54,529 nucleotides of DNA from Cypionkella sp. (GCF_028290025.1 NZ_JAQGKQ010000035.1:1-54529); one strand, 5' to 3'; positions 1 to 9,169 are shown, counted from the stretch's first letter. The notes: generated by a model from the letters alone, not told the origin. A program made the numbers and translations.

Positions 1-65
1 ACCAGCGCCGCTAAGGCACTGTCGCGGCGGGATTTGATTACCTGCACTGGCTCCGGGCGTTTCAT
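1..65 (-). CDS. Partial gene, N-terminus only; possible second PaaI-type thioesterase
   Basis: The start codon at 63-65 overlaps the stop codon of the upstream thioesterase gene as ATGA, and the reading frame stays open to the window edge. Only about 21 residues are visible (MKRPEPVQVIKSRR...). Too little is present to assign a family from sequence. Rhodobacterales often carry two PaaI-type thioesterase genes in tandem next to this pathway, so a second thioesterase is the best guess from context. The four-base overlap implies translational coupling. Confidence 0.5.
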   Translation of the reverse strand, partial: MKRPEPVQVIKSRRDSALAAL

Positions 66-496
66 GGCAGATCGCCTTTCGGTCGGTCCAAGGTGAAAGC
101 ACCGGTCCCCATAGCGACGGGACGGCTTGTGTCATCGTCGCAAGCCACCACGCGCACGAAGGCCACCGACCTGGTGACATGATGACACTCCGCCCGCGCG
201 GTGATGGTCTGGCCGGGGGTTGCGGGCCGCATATAGTCGATGCGCAGATCGAGCGTAGCGGTCGAGGTTGGCGCGGAAGGATGGCTCATCACACTCGCGC
301 CCGATGCGGTATCCATCAGCGCCGAAATCGCACCGCCATGCAACACGCCCGTCGCTGGATCACCGACAAAGCGCGCGTCCCATGGCATCGTGATGGTGGC
401 GCTGCCCGCGCCAAGTTCGGTCAGATCCATCGCCAGCGCGCGCGAGAACGGCAGGGCTTGGATGAATTGGCGGGCGATGGTCAGGATATCTGTCAT
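62..496 (-). CDS. PaaI-family hotdog-fold acyl-CoA thioesterase
   Basis: This 144-residue protein looks like a single hotdog-fold thioesterase that would hydrolyse acyl-CoA or aromatic acyl-CoA to free acid and CoA in the cytosol. The family signature is the segment VLHGGAISALMDTASG, where the HGG motif precedes the long hotdog helix, followed by a LRIDYMRP strand. I use the ATG at 494-496 (MTDILTIARQF). A longer frame upstream has no family similarity and would run into the MerR promoter region. It is divergent from the MerR genes and acyl-CoA degradation operon, which suggests it releases CoA from stalled intermediates. The exact substrate cannot be read from sequence. Confidence 0.85.
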   Translation of the reverse strand: MTDILTIARQFIQALPFSRALAMDLTELGAGSATITMPWDARFVGDPATGVLHGGAISALMDTASGASVMSHPSAPTSTATLDLRIDYMRPATPGQTITARAECHHVTRSVAFVRVVACDDDTSRPVAMGTGAFTLDRPKGDLP

Positions 497-612
497 GCGG
501 CTATAATCTCGGCTCTGCGGCCAAGCGCAAGGGGTTGCGTCGATCACTACGATGCGGGCGCTTCTTGCACCAAAAGCCACCAGCGCCTAGTCTGACGTTT
601 AGGGGGCCGTCC

Positions 613-1011
613 ATGACCGAAGTTCGTCTGACTTTTAAGGATATGTGCGCAAAGTTCGATGTGACGCCGCGCACGCTGCGCTACTATGAGTATATCGAAC
701 TTCTGGCCCCGGAAAAGCAAGGCCGCGCGCGGTTTTACGGCGCGCGTGAGGTGGCGCGGCTGACGCTGATTTTGCGCGGGCGGCGGTTTGGCTTTAGTCT
801 TGAGGAAATCCGGCAATGGCTGCTGATCTATCGCCAGAAGGGCACCCAAACTCAGTTGGAGCAATGGCTGGATATGGCGGATCGTCAACTGGCGGATCTC
901 ACACGGCAGCAGGCCGACCTGCAAAGCTCGATCACTGATCTGCGGGCGCTGCGCGAGACTGCGGCGGCAGAGATTGAGCGACTTCGCGCAGTGACTGCTG
1001 CGCAAAGTTGA
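613..1011 (+). CDS. MerR-family transcriptional regulator (first of tandem pair)
   Basis: This 132-residue protein has an N-terminal MerR winged helix-turn-helix (FKDMCAKFDVTPRTLRYYEYIELL, then a wing with LILRGRRFGFSLEEIRQ). A C-terminal dimerisation coiled coil follows. It lacks the cysteines of metal-sensing MerR proteins, as expected of the LiuR-like group that controls acyl-CoA catabolism. The chosen start is the ATG at 613, because upstream residues fall outside the MerR fold. It is a diverged paralogue of the regulator at 1123. Likely role: sensing an acyl-CoA or related signal and acting on the neighbouring operon. The ligand is unknown. Confidence 0.85.
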   Translation: MTEVRLTFKDMCAKFDVTPRTLRYYEYIELLAPEKQGRARFYGAREVARLTLILRGRRFGFSLEEIRQWLLIYRQKGTQTQLEQWLDMADRQLADLTRQQADLQSSITDLRALRETAAAEIERLRAVTAAQS

Positions 1012-1030
1012 CACCACGTCATGCGGTTTG

Positions 1031-1060
1031 TTGACGTTACGTTACATGACGTTAACGTCA
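1031..1060. promoter_or_regulatory. Palindromic operator between the two MerR genes
   Basis: Bases 1047-1060 read TGACGTTAACGTCA, a perfect 14-bp palindrome. A related half (TTGACGTTACGTTA) precedes it at 1031-1044. MerR regulators bind dyads of this kind between promoter elements. ACGT-centred palindromes of this style are typical of LiuR-like regulators of acyl-CoA catabolism. It lies about 60 bases before the second MerR gene, which heads the operon, so autoregulation plus control of the downstream genes is likely. Transcription start is not determined. Confidence 0.6.
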
Positions 1061-1122
1061 ACTTCACTACTATACGGTCATTATCACCTTATGTAATCGG
1101 CATCCTTTGCCGCGAGAATGAC

Positions 1123-1518
1123 ATGACCACAGTTGAAACCCTGACCATCCGTGAAATGTGTGACACCTATCAAGTGACCGCCCGCACTTTGCGATTTTAT
1201 GAAACCAAAGAGTTGTTGTCGCCGATCCGGGCGGGCAGCAGACGGCTTTACACCAAGCAAGACCGCGCCCGCTTGCAGTTGATCTTACGCGGCAAACGCT
1301 TTGGTTTCAGTTTGGAAGACATTCGCCAGTTGCTTGATATGTATAACAGAAATGGCAGCAACCAAGCGCAACTGGCCCGAACTTTTGATCTGGGGCAGAA
1401 TCGTTTGGAGCAGATGAAGGCCCAGCGAGATGAGCTGAGCGTTGCCATTGCCGAATTGGAAACCGAATTACAGGGCGCTGCTGCGGCTTTGAGCGCGTTT
1501 CGCGATGCTGCCGAATAA
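1123..1518 (+). CDS. MerR-family transcriptional regulator, head of acyl-CoA operon
   Basis: A 131-residue MerR protein with the helix-turn-helix IREMCDTYQVTARTLRFYETKELL, a wing containing LRGKRFGFSLEDIRQLLDMY, and a C-terminal helix for dimerisation. The ATG at 1123 is chosen because it starts right at the conserved domain; upstream codons overlap the palindromic operator. It resembles the gene at 613 along its whole length, so the pair arose by duplication. Only 46 bases separate its stop from the acyl-CoA dehydrogenase start, so it is probably cotranscribed with it. It likely represses or activates the catabolic operon in response to an acyl-CoA intermediate. Confidence 0.87.
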   Translation: MTTVETLTIREMCDTYQVTARTLRFYETKELLSPIRAGSRRLYTKQDRARLQLILRGKRFGFSLEDIRQLLDMYNRNGSNQAQLARTFDLGQNRLEQMKAQRDELSVAIAELETELQGAAAALSAFRDAAE

Positions 1519-1564
1519 AGCCTGCTTTGCACCACGCATGAAGCCGATTGAGGAGTGACCCCCG

Positions 1565-3337
1565 ATGACCGTCTACGTAGCCCCCGTCAAAGATATGCAG
1601 TTTCTTTTGCATGATGTGCTGGCGATCAGCGGTTCGGATATTCCCGGCTACAGCGATATGGACGCGGGCTTTACCGCTGCGGTGCTAGAGGAAGCTGGCA
1701 AGATTGCCACTGACCTGCTGGCTCCGCTAAATGCAGTGGGCGACCGGATCGGCTGCGTGTTGGAAAACGGCGTGGTGCGCACACCTGCGGGCTTCAAGGC
1801 GGCGTTTGATACGGTGAAGCAAGGCGGTTGGACGGCGCTCGATTGCGACCCGGAGTATGGCGGCCAAGGTCTGTCCTATGTCGTGGCGACGGCGGTGGGT
1901 GAGATGTTTGTCTCGGCCAATATGGCGTTCAACATGTATCAAGGGCTGACCCACGGGGCTTACTCGGCGATCCATAAGCACGGCACGGCAGAGCAGAAAG
2001 CGACGTATTTGCCGAAGATCATTTCGTGCGACTGGACTGGCACGATGAACCTGACCGAGCCGCATTGCGGCACCGATCTGGGCATGATGCGCACCAAGGC
2101 TGAACCGCAGGCGGATGGCAGCTATAAGATTTCGGGCACGAAAATTTTCATCTCGGCGGGCGAGCACGATCTGGCCGAAAATATCATCCATCTGGTGCTG
2201 GCGAAGGCTCCTGGTGGGGGTGAGGGCACCAAGGGGATTTCGCTGTTTATCGTGCCGAAGTTTTTGGTCAATGCGGACGGCACTTTGGGTGCGCGCAATG
2301 GCGTATCGGTGGGGAAACTCGAAGAAAAGATGGGGATTCACGGCAACGCAACTTGCGTGATGAACTACGACGGTGCTGTGGGCTACCTGCTCGGCGATCT
2401 GCACAAAGGGATGCGCGCGATGTTCACCATGATGAACGAGGCGCGGTTGGGCGTGGGCTTGCAAGGCTATGCGGTGGCCGAGGCTGCGTATCAAAATGCG
2501 CTGGCCTATGCGAAGGATCGCTTGCAGGGGCGCGATGTGACCGGGGCAAAGAACCCGAGCGGCCCGGCTGATCCGCTGATCGTGCATCCTGATATTCGCC
2601 GCAGCTTGATGGATCAGAAAAGCTTTGTCGAAGGCGCGCGGGCGTTTACGTTCTGGGCGGCCTCAATGATCGACCAATCGGTACGCAGCGGTGATGCGGC
2701 GGCAGAGGGGTTGGTTTCCCTGCTGATCCCGGTGCTGAAAGGCTTCCAGACCGACAAAGGGTTTGAGATGGCGGTGCAGGCTCAACAAGTTTGGGGCGGG
2801 CATGGCTATATTGAGGATTCTGGCATGTCGCAGTTTGTCCGCGACGCCCGGATTGCGCAGATTTATGAGGGCGCGAATGGTGTGCAGGCGTTGGATTTGG
2901 TGGGGCGCAAGCTCGCCACCGATGGCGGCAAGCATGTGATGGCGTTTTTCGCGCTGGTGAAGGATTTCATCAAGGCGAATGAAACGGATGCGCGGATGAC
3001 GCCCTATCTTGACCCGCTCAAAGCGGCGTCAAAGGATGTGCAGGCGGCGGCGATGTTCTTTATGAACGCTGGCATGAAGAACCCGAATGCGGCGCTGGCG
3101 GGGTCTTATGATTTCATGACCATGCTCGGGCATACATGTCTGGGGCTGATGTGGGCGAAGATAGCGAAAGCGGCTTTCGCGGGCTTGGATACCGGTGGCG
3201 ATGCCGATTTCCTCAATGCGAAACTCGCGACCGGGCGCTATTATATGCTGCGGCAGCTGCCCGCCACGGCGATGCATTTGGCCCGCATTGAATCTGGCGC
3301 TGATCCGGTGATGGCGTTGGCGGCTGAGGCGTTCTAA
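1565..3337 (+). CDS. Acyl-CoA dehydrogenase with extra C-terminal domain (DmdC-like family)
   Basis: A 590-residue FAD flavoprotein that would introduce a trans double bond into an acyl-CoA, the first step of beta-oxidation. It is longer than ordinary acyl-CoA dehydrogenases (about 380 residues) because of a C-terminal extension. That length is typical of the family that includes methylthiopropionyl-CoA dehydrogenase DmdC and FadE-like paralogues. Visible motifs are the substrate/FAD segment [19 protein letters not shown] and the catalytic-base region [10 protein letters not shown], with the glutamate at residue 435. A GAGGAG ribosome site precedes the ATG. It leads an operon with thiolase and a multifunctional enzyme. 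Family is clear; natural substrate is not. Confidence 0.93.
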   Translation: MTVYVAPVKDMQFLLHDVLAISGSDIPGYSDMDAGFTAAVLEEAGKIATDLLAPLNAVGDRIGCVLENGVVRTPAGFKAAFDTVKQGGWTALDCDPEYGGQGLSYVVATAVGEMFVSANMAFNMYQGLTHGAYSAIHKHGTAEQKATYLPKIISCDWTGTMNLTEPHCGTDLGMMRTKAEPQADGSYKISGTKIFISAGEHDLAENIIHLVLAKAPGGGEGTKGISLFIVPKFLVNADGTLGARNGVSVGKLEEKMGIHGNATCVMNYDGAVGYLLGDLHKGMRAMFTMMNEARLGVGLQGYAVAEAAYQNALAYAKDRLQGRDVTGAKNPSGPADPLIVHPDIRRSLMDQKSFVEGARAFTFWAASMIDQSVRSGDAAAEGLVSLLIPVLKGFQTDKGFEMAVQAQQVWGGHGYIEDSGMSQFVRDARIAQIYEGANGVQALDLVGRKLATDGGKHVMAFFALVKDFIKANETDARMTPYLDPLKAASKDVQAAAMFFMNAGMKNPNAALAGSYDFMTMLGHTCLGLMWAKIAKAAFAGLDTGGDADFLNAKLATGRYYMLRQLPATAMHLARIESGADPVMALAAEAF

Positions 3338-3367
3338 GCTGACGCATAGGTCAAAGGAGTCCATCCC

Positions 3368-3580
3368 ATGCCGAAACGTTTCCGCCTTACCCGCCGCTTT
3401 CCGGTTGCGATGACCGAAGACGGTTATCGCCGCCTGAAGACGTTCGCCAAAGAGGCGGGCTTGGATGAGGGCGAGGCGCTGTCGTTTCTGTTTGAGAATT
3501 ACTCATCAGTGATCAACCACGACAATCTGACACATCGGCTGCGGCTGTTTAACTCTGAGGTAGACGCGCGCAAGACCTGA
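3368..3580 (+). CDS. Small conserved protein of the acyl-CoA operon, function unknown
   Basis: A 70-residue basic, mostly helical protein (MPKRFRLTRRFPV...). It begins 30 bases after the dehydrogenase gene and is preceded by an AAAGGAG ribosome site, so it is probably expressed. It has no signal peptide, membrane segment or cysteine motif. The middle (DGYRRLKTFAKEAGLDEGEALSFLFENY) could form a short helical, ribbon-helix-helix-like unit, but I cannot assign a family. Its position between dehydrogenase and GST genes suggests a part in the same pathway. Confidence 0.65.
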   Translation: MPKRFRLTRRFPVAMTEDGYRRLKTFAKEAGLDEGEALSFLFENYSSVINHDNLTHRLRLFNSEVDARKT

Positions 3581-3678
3581 AGGTTCATACTCGCCTAACT
3601 TCCAGACTGGCTTAAATATTCCACGGGGGTGTGGGGGTGTGAAACCCTCGCTCCGCCCTTCCCCGGAAAGGGAACGTG

Positions 3679-4314
3679 ATGACCGCAAAACTCTACTGCT
3701 TTGGCGAATCTGGTAATGCGTATAAGGTCGCGCTGGCGCTGACCTTTGCCGATATCGAATGGGAGCCGGTGTTTGTTGATTTCTTTAACGGCGAAACCCG
3801 CACGCCTGAGTTCCGCGCCATCAATGAGATGGGCGAAGCACCAGTGTTCGTTGATGGCGACACCACGCTGACGCAATCGGGAGTGATCCTCGATTTTATC
3901 AGCTCCAAATCCGGCAAGCTGGGCGGCAAGTCGGCGGCAGAGCGGCGCGAGGTGTTGCGCTGGATGTTTTGGGACAATCACAAGTTCTCAACGCAGATCG
4001 GTATCGTGCGGTTCTTGACCAACTTTGTCAGCGACGACAAGCGCCCCGAGGGGGTGATCCCGTTCCTGCAAGCGCGATTGAAATCGGCCTACACCATTTT
4101 GAACGGCCATCTTGAGGGGCGCAAATGGGCGGCGGGTGAAGCGATGACCATCGCTGATCTGTCGCTGTGCGGCTATCTTTATTACCCCGAGCCGTTTGGG
4201 TTTGACCGCAAGGATTGGCCGAATATTGACGCTTGGCTGGACCGCATTGCGGCGGTGCCGGGCTGGAAACATCCCTATGATCTGATGCCCGGCAAACCGT
4301 CTGACCGGGCTTAA
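3679..4314 (+). CDS. Glutathione S-transferase family protein
   Basis: This 211-residue protein has the two-domain GST layout. An N-terminal thioredoxin-like domain (KLYCFGESGNAYKVALALTFADIEWEPVFVDF, with the glutathione-binding turn EAPVFVDGDTTLTQSGVILDFI) precedes an all-helical C-terminal domain ending in MTIADLSLCGYLYYP and a short tail. The conserved Asp of the GST N-capping box (TIADLS) is present. Start is ATG 3679; a GTG directly before it is a weaker choice. It is embedded in the acyl-CoA operon, 10 bases before the thiolase, so it may detoxify or isomerise a reactive intermediate. That pathway role is inferred. Confidence 0.88.
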   Translation: MTAKLYCFGESGNAYKVALALTFADIEWEPVFVDFFNGETRTPEFRAINEMGEAPVFVDGDTTLTQSGVILDFISSKSGKLGGKSAAERREVLRWMFWDNHKFSTQIGIVRFLTNFVSDDKRPEGVIPFLQARLKSAYTILNGHLEGRKWAAGEAMTIADLSLCGYLYYPEPFGFDRKDWPNIDAWLDRIAAVPGWKHPYDLMPGKPSDRA

Positions 4315-4323
4315 GGAGGCACT

Positions 4324-5535
4324 ATGACCGACGCTTTAATCTATGACGCCGTGCGCAGCCCGCGTGGCAAGGGTCGCCCGGACGGGGCTCTGCACGAGCT
4401 GACGGCGGTGACGCTTTCGGCGAAGATTCTGGATGCAATCCGCGAGCGTAACGGGCTGGACGGCCACGCGGTTGAGGATGTGATCTGGGGCAATGTCACC
4501 CAAGTTGGCGAGCAGGGCGGCTGTTTGGCACGCTCGGCGGTGCTTGCTTCGGGCTTGGATCAGTCGATCCCCGGTTTGGCGATCAATCGGTTTTGTGCCT
4601 CTGGGATGGAGGCGGTGAACCTTGCCGCCAACCAGATCAAGGGCGGTGCGGGGCAAGCCTATATCGCAGGCGGCGTGGAGATGATGGGCCGGGTTGCAAT
4701 GGGCTCGGACGGCGCTGCGATTGCGGTTGATCCGGGTTTGGCGATGAAAACCTATTTCGTGCCGCAAGGGATTTCGGCGGATATTATCGCCACCGAATAT
4801 GGCTTTACGCGTGAGATGGCGGATGCTCTGGCCGTGGAATCGCAGGCACGAGCAGCGGCGGCTTGGGCGGATGGGCGCTTTGCGGGATCGGTGATTTCTA
4901 TCAAGGATCAGAACGGCTTGACCATTCTGGATCGCGACGAATACATGCGGCCCGGCACTGATATGGCCACTCTCGGGGCGCTGAAACCGGCGTTCAAGGA
5001 TATGGGCGAGACGATGCCCGGTTTTGATAAGATCGCGCTGATGAAATATCCGCATCTGGAGCGGATCAATCACGTTCATCATGCGGGCAACTCGAGCGGC
5101 ATCGTTGATGGCGCGGCGGCTTTGCTGATCGGCAATGCAGAGTTTGGACAGGCGCATGGCTTGAAACCTCGGGCGCGTATCCGTGCTACGGCGAAAATCG
5201 GGACGGATCCGACGATCATGCTGACCGGCCCGGTGCCAGTGACCGAGAAAATCCTGCGCGATGCCGGGATGTCGATTGGCGATATTGATCTGTTTGAGGT
5301 CAACGAGGCTTTCGCAAGCGTGGTTCTGCGGTTTCAGCAGGCGTTCGGGGTTGATCCAAGTTTGATCAACGTCAATGGCGGCGCGATTGCTTTGGGGCAT
5401 CCGCTGGGCGCGACGGGGGCTATTATCATCGGCACGCTGCTCGACGAGCTGGAACGCAGCGGAAAATCGGTGGGGTTGGCCACACTCTGCATCGCCTCGG
5501 GCATGGGAGCGGCCACTATTATTGAGCGGCTGTGA
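4324..5535 (+). CDS. Acetyl-CoA acyltransferase (thiolase)
   Basis: A 403-residue thiolase that would cleave 3-ketoacyl-CoA with CoA to acetyl-CoA and a shortened acyl-CoA. All catalytic residues are in place: the acyl-enzyme cysteine C91 in NRFCASGMEAVN, the histidine H359 in GGAIALGHPLGATGA, and the second cysteine C389 in TLCIASGMGAA. Length matches degradative thiolases (FadA type). An AAGGAGG ribosome site stands just upstream. It lies between GST and cupin genes and provides the final step for the dehydrogenase and hydratase/dehydrogenase of the same operon. Confidence 0.95.
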   Translation: MTDALIYDAVRSPRGKGRPDGALHELTAVTLSAKILDAIRERNGLDGHAVEDVIWGNVTQVGEQGGCLARSAVLASGLDQSIPGLAINRFCASGMEAVNLAANQIKGGAGQAYIAGGVEMMGRVAMGSDGAAIAVDPGLAMKTYFVPQGISADIIATEYGFTREMADALAVESQARAAAAWADGRFAGSVISIKDQNGLTILDRDEYMRPGTDMATLGALKPAFKDMGETMPGFDKIALMKYPHLERINHVHHAGNSSGIVDGAAALLIGNAEFGQAHGLKPRARIRATAKIGTDPTIMLTGPVPVTEKILRDAGMSIGDIDLFEVNEAFASVVLRFQQAFGVDPSLINVNGGAIALGHPLGATGAIIIGTLLDELERSGKSVGLATLCIASGMGAATIIERL

Positions 5536-5550
5536 CGAGGAGGAAGCGTG

Positions 5551-6021
5551 ATGCCAAAGCTGGATATGAGCAAGGTTCCGGTGAAAACCGGCTCGATTTA
5601 TCCGCCGCCTTACGCCGAAATGGTGGCGGGGCGCAGCAGTCTTCGGTTGGGCGAGGCGGGCGGGCTGACCCAATTTGGGGTTAATCTGGTGATCTTGCCG
5701 CCGGGAACGCTGTCGTCATTGCGGCATTGGCATTTGGCTGAAGACGAGTTCGTTATGGTGACGCAGGGCGAGTGTGTGCTGATGCAGGATGCAGGCGAAA
5801 CCCTGATGGTTGCGGGCGATTGCGCGGCGTTTCCGGCGAATGTGCCGGACGGGCATCAGTTCATCAACCGCTCGGATGCGGAGGCACGGTTTTTGGTAGT
5901 GGGCAGCAAGGCCAAGCGCGAGGTGGTGACCTATTCCGAAGTAGATTTGGTGCTGACGGTTGAGGCTGGGCAGGCCAATTATACCTACAAAGATGGTAGC
6001 AAATGGGAGGGCGCGCGGTGA
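5551..6021 (+). CDS. Cupin-domain protein
   Basis: A 156-residue protein with one cupin barrel. The metal-binding motif 1 is visible as SLRHWHLAEDEFVMVTQGE (His, His, Glu) and motif 2 as PDGHQFINRSDAEARFLVVGSK (His). A GAGGAGG ribosome site supports the ATG at 5551 over the GTG three bases earlier. Its stop overlaps the next cupin gene (GTGA), so the two are coupled. Cupins of this type are sugar/acid isomerases, dioxygenases or small-molecule sensors. No catalytic assignment is possible from sequence, but its place in the acyl-CoA operon is notable. Confidence 0.85.
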   Translation: MPKLDMSKVPVKTGSIYPPPYAEMVAGRSSLRLGEAGGLTQFGVNLVILPPGTLSSLRHWHLAEDEFVMVTQGECVLMQDAGETLMVAGDCAAFPANVPDGHQFINRSDAEARFLVVGSKAKREVVTYSEVDLVLTVEAGQANYTYKDGSKWEGAR

Positions 6022-6989
6022 TTGTCGATGCAGCTTTAGCCGATTTGACCGAGCGCGACGGCGTAAGCACGCTGCATCTGTCAAAGGCGGGTGGGATTGG
6101 CCAGTTCGGCGCTTATGTTGAAACTTTGGCTCCGGGGGCATGGTCTTCGGATCGGCACTGGCACTCGGCTGAGGATGAGTTTCTGTATGTGCTGGAAGGG
6201 CTTGGCAGCTTGCATGATGATGCAGGGATGCATAATTTGCAGGCTGGCGATGCAATCTGTTGGCGGCATGGTGCGTCGAATGGGCATCGGGTGGGCAATC
6301 GTTCCGATGCACCGCTGCGCTATCTGATCGCGGGTTCACGGGTGCAGGGCGACGTTTGTACCTACCCAGACTCAGGGCGAAAGCAGATCAACACTGCGAC
6401 TGAATGGCGGGTCGAAGATGCCGACGGTGTGAGGCTGCGCGGCGGGGATTTGCCAGCAGAATTGCTGGGATTGCCGCCTGTATGGGGGCAGCCGTTTGAC
6501 GGCTCGGCGCGGCCCAATCTGCTGCCTGCTGAGAGCCGAGTTTGGCAACACGCGCAAGCTTATGTCCATCCGGTGCTGGGCGGCGGCTTGGGCGATTACT
6601 GGCACTCGATTTTAGGCGATGTCGGCGGGCTTTCGCAGATCGGCGCGCATCTGGAGAGGTTGCCTTCTGGCGCGAAATCCAGCTTTCGGCACTGGCATGA
6701 GGCGGAAGATGAGTTGATTTTCGTGCTGTCAGGTCAGCCGACGCTGATTGAAGATACCGAAACCGAGCTCACTCCCGGCCAGATGATTTGCTGGCCTGCG
6801 GGCGTTGCGATTGGCCACCAGTTGGAAAATCGCAGCGAGGCTGACGCGGTTTATCTCGTGCTCGGCACGCGATTGCCGCGCGACACCATTCATTATCCCG
6901 ATCACGATCTGATCACCCATAAAGACGGCGCGGCGCGGCATTACACCGACGCGGCTGGCCGTCCCCGCAATGCAGGAGCGCGCGCATGA
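6018..6989 (+). CDS. Bicupin protein (two cupin domains)
   Basis: This 323-residue protein contains two cupin barrels. The first has SSDRHWHSAEDEFLYVLEG and SNGHRVGNRSD; the second has SSFRHWHEAEDELIFVLSG and AIGHQLENRSEADAVYLVLG. Each carries the usual His/His/Glu plus His metal set. The second motif pair closely matches the single cupin upstream, so the three barrels are related by duplication. I choose the GTG at 6018, which overlaps the previous stop and has GGGAGG before it; an ATG at 6003 is an alternative. Its stop overlaps the next gene as ATGA. Role unknown; it may act on a short carboxylic acid or CoA-derived compound. Confidence 0.83.
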   Translation: MIVDAALADLTERDGVSTLHLSKAGGIGQFGAYVETLAPGAWSSDRHWHSAEDEFLYVLEGLGSLHDDAGMHNLQAGDAICWRHGASNGHRVGNRSDAPLRYLIAGSRVQGDVCTYPDSGRKQINTATEWRVEDADGVRLRGGDLPAELLGLPPVWGQPFDGSARPNLLPAESRVWQHAQAYVHPVLGGGLGDYWHSILGDVGGLSQIGAHLERLPSGAKSSFRHWHEAEDELIFVLSGQPTLIEDTETELTPGQMICWPAGVAIGHQLENRSEADAVYLVLGTRLPRDTIHYPDHDLITHKDGAARHYTDAAGRPRNAGARA

Positions 6990-9169
6990 CCGATTTCACA
7001 ATGACCACAGATGGCGACGGCGTGGCGACAATCACTTGGGATGTGGCGGCGAAGTCAATGAATGTGATGTCGACGGCGGCGTTTGGGCTGTTGAGCGATC
7101 TGGTGGATCAGGCGTTGGCCGACGCTGCGGTGAAGGGGATCATCATCACGAGCGGAAAGAAGGATTTTGCCGGCGGGATGGATCTGAACGTCATCGCCGA
7201 AATGCGTGCGGGTGGGGCGCAGACGATTTTCGATGGCGTGATGACGATGCACAAGGTGCTGCGGAAAATCGAATTGGCAGGGATGGACCCGAAGACCAAG
7301 AAGGGCGGCAAACCGATTGTGGCGGCGCTGCCGGGCACCGCTTTGGGCATCGGGTTGGAACTGCCTCTGTCGTGTCATCGCATCATCGCGGCGGATAATC
7401 CGAAGGCGAAAATCGGGTTGCCAGAGATTATGGTGGGGATTTTTCCGGGCGCTGGCGGGACCACGCGACTGGTGCGCAAGATGGGCGCGATGATGGCGGC
7501 TCCGTTCCTGTTAGAGGGCAAACTGTCCGACCCAAAGTCTGCGAAGGCGGCTGGGTTGATTGATGAGGTGGTGGCTCCTGATCAGCTCTTGGCGCGGGCG
7601 AAGGAATGGGTGCTGGCCGCGAAAGACGCCGATCTGGTCAAGCCTTGGGACGACAAGGGCTACAAAATGCCCGGTGGTGCGCCGTATAACCCGGCGGGGT
7701 TTATGACGTTCGTTGGCGCAAGCGCGATGGTTTTGGGCAAGACGATGGGGGTTTATCCGGCGGCCAAGGCTTTGCTGTCGGCGGTTTATGAGGGCGCTTT
7801 GGTGCCGTTCGATGTGGCTTTGCGGATCGAGGCGCGGTGGTTCACCTCGGTGCTTTTAAACCCGTCGTCGTCGGCGATGATCCGCAGCTTATTCATCAAC
7901 AAAGAGGCGTTGGAGAAGGGCGCGAACCGGCCCTCGGTCGCCGATCAGTCGGTGAAAAAGCTGGGCGTGATTGGTGCCGGGATGATGGGGGCTGGGATCG
8001 CCTATGTCGCGGCGCTGACGGGGATTGAGGTGGTGCTGATTGATGCCGCACAAGAAAGCGCGGATCGCGGCAAGGCGCATTCCGCGGACCTACTCGACAA
8101 GGGCATTCAGCGCCGCAAAGTGACGGCGGAGAAAAAGACGGAAGTGTTGGACCGGATTTTGGCGACTACGGATTATGCGGCTTTGGCTGGCTGTGATCTG
8201 GTGGTCGAGGCGGTGTTTGAAGACCCGAAAGTGAAGGCAGAGGTGACGGCTAAGGTTGAAGCAGCGGTGGGGGCGGAGTGCATTTATGCCTCCAACACCT
8301 CCACCTTGCCGATCTCAATGCTGGCGAAGGCGAGCGCGCGGCCGGAGCAGTTTATTGGCATCCATTTCTTCTCACCCGTCGATAAAATGAACTTGGTGGA
8401 GATTATTCGGGGCAAGCAAACCGGAGACGTGGCTGTGGCCAAGGCGCTGGATTTTGTGCGCGCCATTCGCAAAACGCCGATTGTGGTGAACGATGCGCGG
8501 TTCTTTTATGCCAATCGCTGCATCATTCCTTACATCAACGAGGGCATTCGCATGGTGGCGGAAGGGGTCGAGCCTGCGCTGATCGAGAATGCGGCGAAGC
8601 TGGTGGGGATGCCTTTGGGGCCGCTGCAACTGGTCGATGAAACCTCGATTGATCTGGGCGTGAAAATTGCCAAGGCGACCAAAGCCGCGATGGGTGAAGC
8701 TTACCCGGATGGCGCGGTGGATGTGGTGTTGTTCTGGATGGCAGATCAGGGCCGGATGGGTCGGAAATCCAATTCGGGGTTCTATGCCTATGATTCCGCA
8801 GGCAAACGCGAAGATCTGTGGGAAGGTCTCGCGGCGCAATATCCGCATGGATCCGACCCGGAATTGACCACCGTTCAGCACCGTTTACTGATGGCACAAG
8901 TGCTGGAAGCGGTGCGGGCGTTGGAGGACGGCGTGTTGACCGATATTCGGGAAGGCGACGTCGGGGCGATCTTGGGCTGGGGCTTTGCGCCGTGGTCGGG
9001 TGGGCCGTTCTCGTGGCTGGATATCATCGGTGCGCCGCGCGCGGTTGAGATTTGCGAAAAGTTGGTCGCAGGGTTTGGCGCGCGGTTTGAAGCCCCTGCC
9101 CTGCTGCGTGAAATGGCAGCCAAAGGCGAAAGCTTTTACGGGCGGTTTGCGGCGCAAAAGGCGGCTTAG
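6986..9169 (+). CDS. Bifunctional enoyl-CoA hydratase / 3-hydroxyacyl-CoA dehydrogenase (FadB/FadJ-like)
   Basis: A 727-residue multifunctional beta-oxidation enzyme. Residues about 1-190 form a crotonase domain (oxyanion-hole segments GKKDFAGGMDL and PGTALGIGLELPLSCHRIIA) that hydrates enoyl-CoA. Residues about 322-500 form the NAD-binding domain (LGVIGAGMMGAGIAYVAALTG) with the IGIHFFSPVDKMNLVEII segment bearing the catalytic His. The C-terminal helical 3HCDH domain follows, including LGWGFAPWSGGPFSW. It supplies the two middle steps between the dehydrogenase and thiolase of the operon and is the last gene of it, convergent with a sulfotransferase. Confidence 0.95.
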   Translation: MTDFTMTTDGDGVATITWDVAAKSMNVMSTAAFGLLSDLVDQALADAAVKGIIITSGKKDFAGGMDLNVIAEMRAGGAQTIFDGVMTMHKVLRKIELAGMDPKTKKGGKPIVAALPGTALGIGLELPLSCHRIIAADNPKAKIGLPEIMVGIFPGAGGTTRLVRKMGAMMAAPFLLEGKLSDPKSAKAAGLIDEVVAPDQLLARAKEWVLAAKDADLVKPWDDKGYKMPGGAPYNPAGFMTFVGASAMVLGKTMGVYPAAKALLSAVYEGALVPFDVALRIEARWFTSVLLNPSSSAMIRSLFINKEALEKGANRPSVADQSVKKLGVIGAGMMGAGIAYVAALTGIEVVLIDAAQESADRGKAHSADLLDKGIQRRKVTAEKKTEVLDRILATTDYAALAGCDLVVEAVFEDPKVKAEVTAKVEAAVGAECIYASNTSTLPISMLAKASARPEQFIGIHFFSPVDKMNLVEIIRGKQTGDVAVAKALDFVRAIRKTPIVVNDARFFYANRCIIPYINEGIRMVAEGVEPALIENAAKLVGMPLGPLQLVDETSIDLGVKIAKATKAAMGEAYPDGAVDVVLFWMADQGRMGRKSNSGFYAYDSAGKREDLWEGLAAQYPHGSDPELTTVQHRLLMAQVLEAVRALEDGVLTDIREGDVGAILGWGFAPWSGGPFSWLDIIGAPRAVEICEKLVAGFGARFEAPALLREMAAKGESFYGRFAAQKAA

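Noticed and set aside
3581..3678. GTGTGGGGGTGTG tract between the small gene and GST
   Set aside because: A short G-rich spacer of a type common in Rhodobacterales intergenic DNA; no repeat array or structure can be supported.
4336..5673. A 445-residue frame on the minus strand across the thiolase gene
   Set aside because: It is antisense to an intact thiolase with all catalytic residues; the protein is rich in Arg, His and Pro and matches no family.
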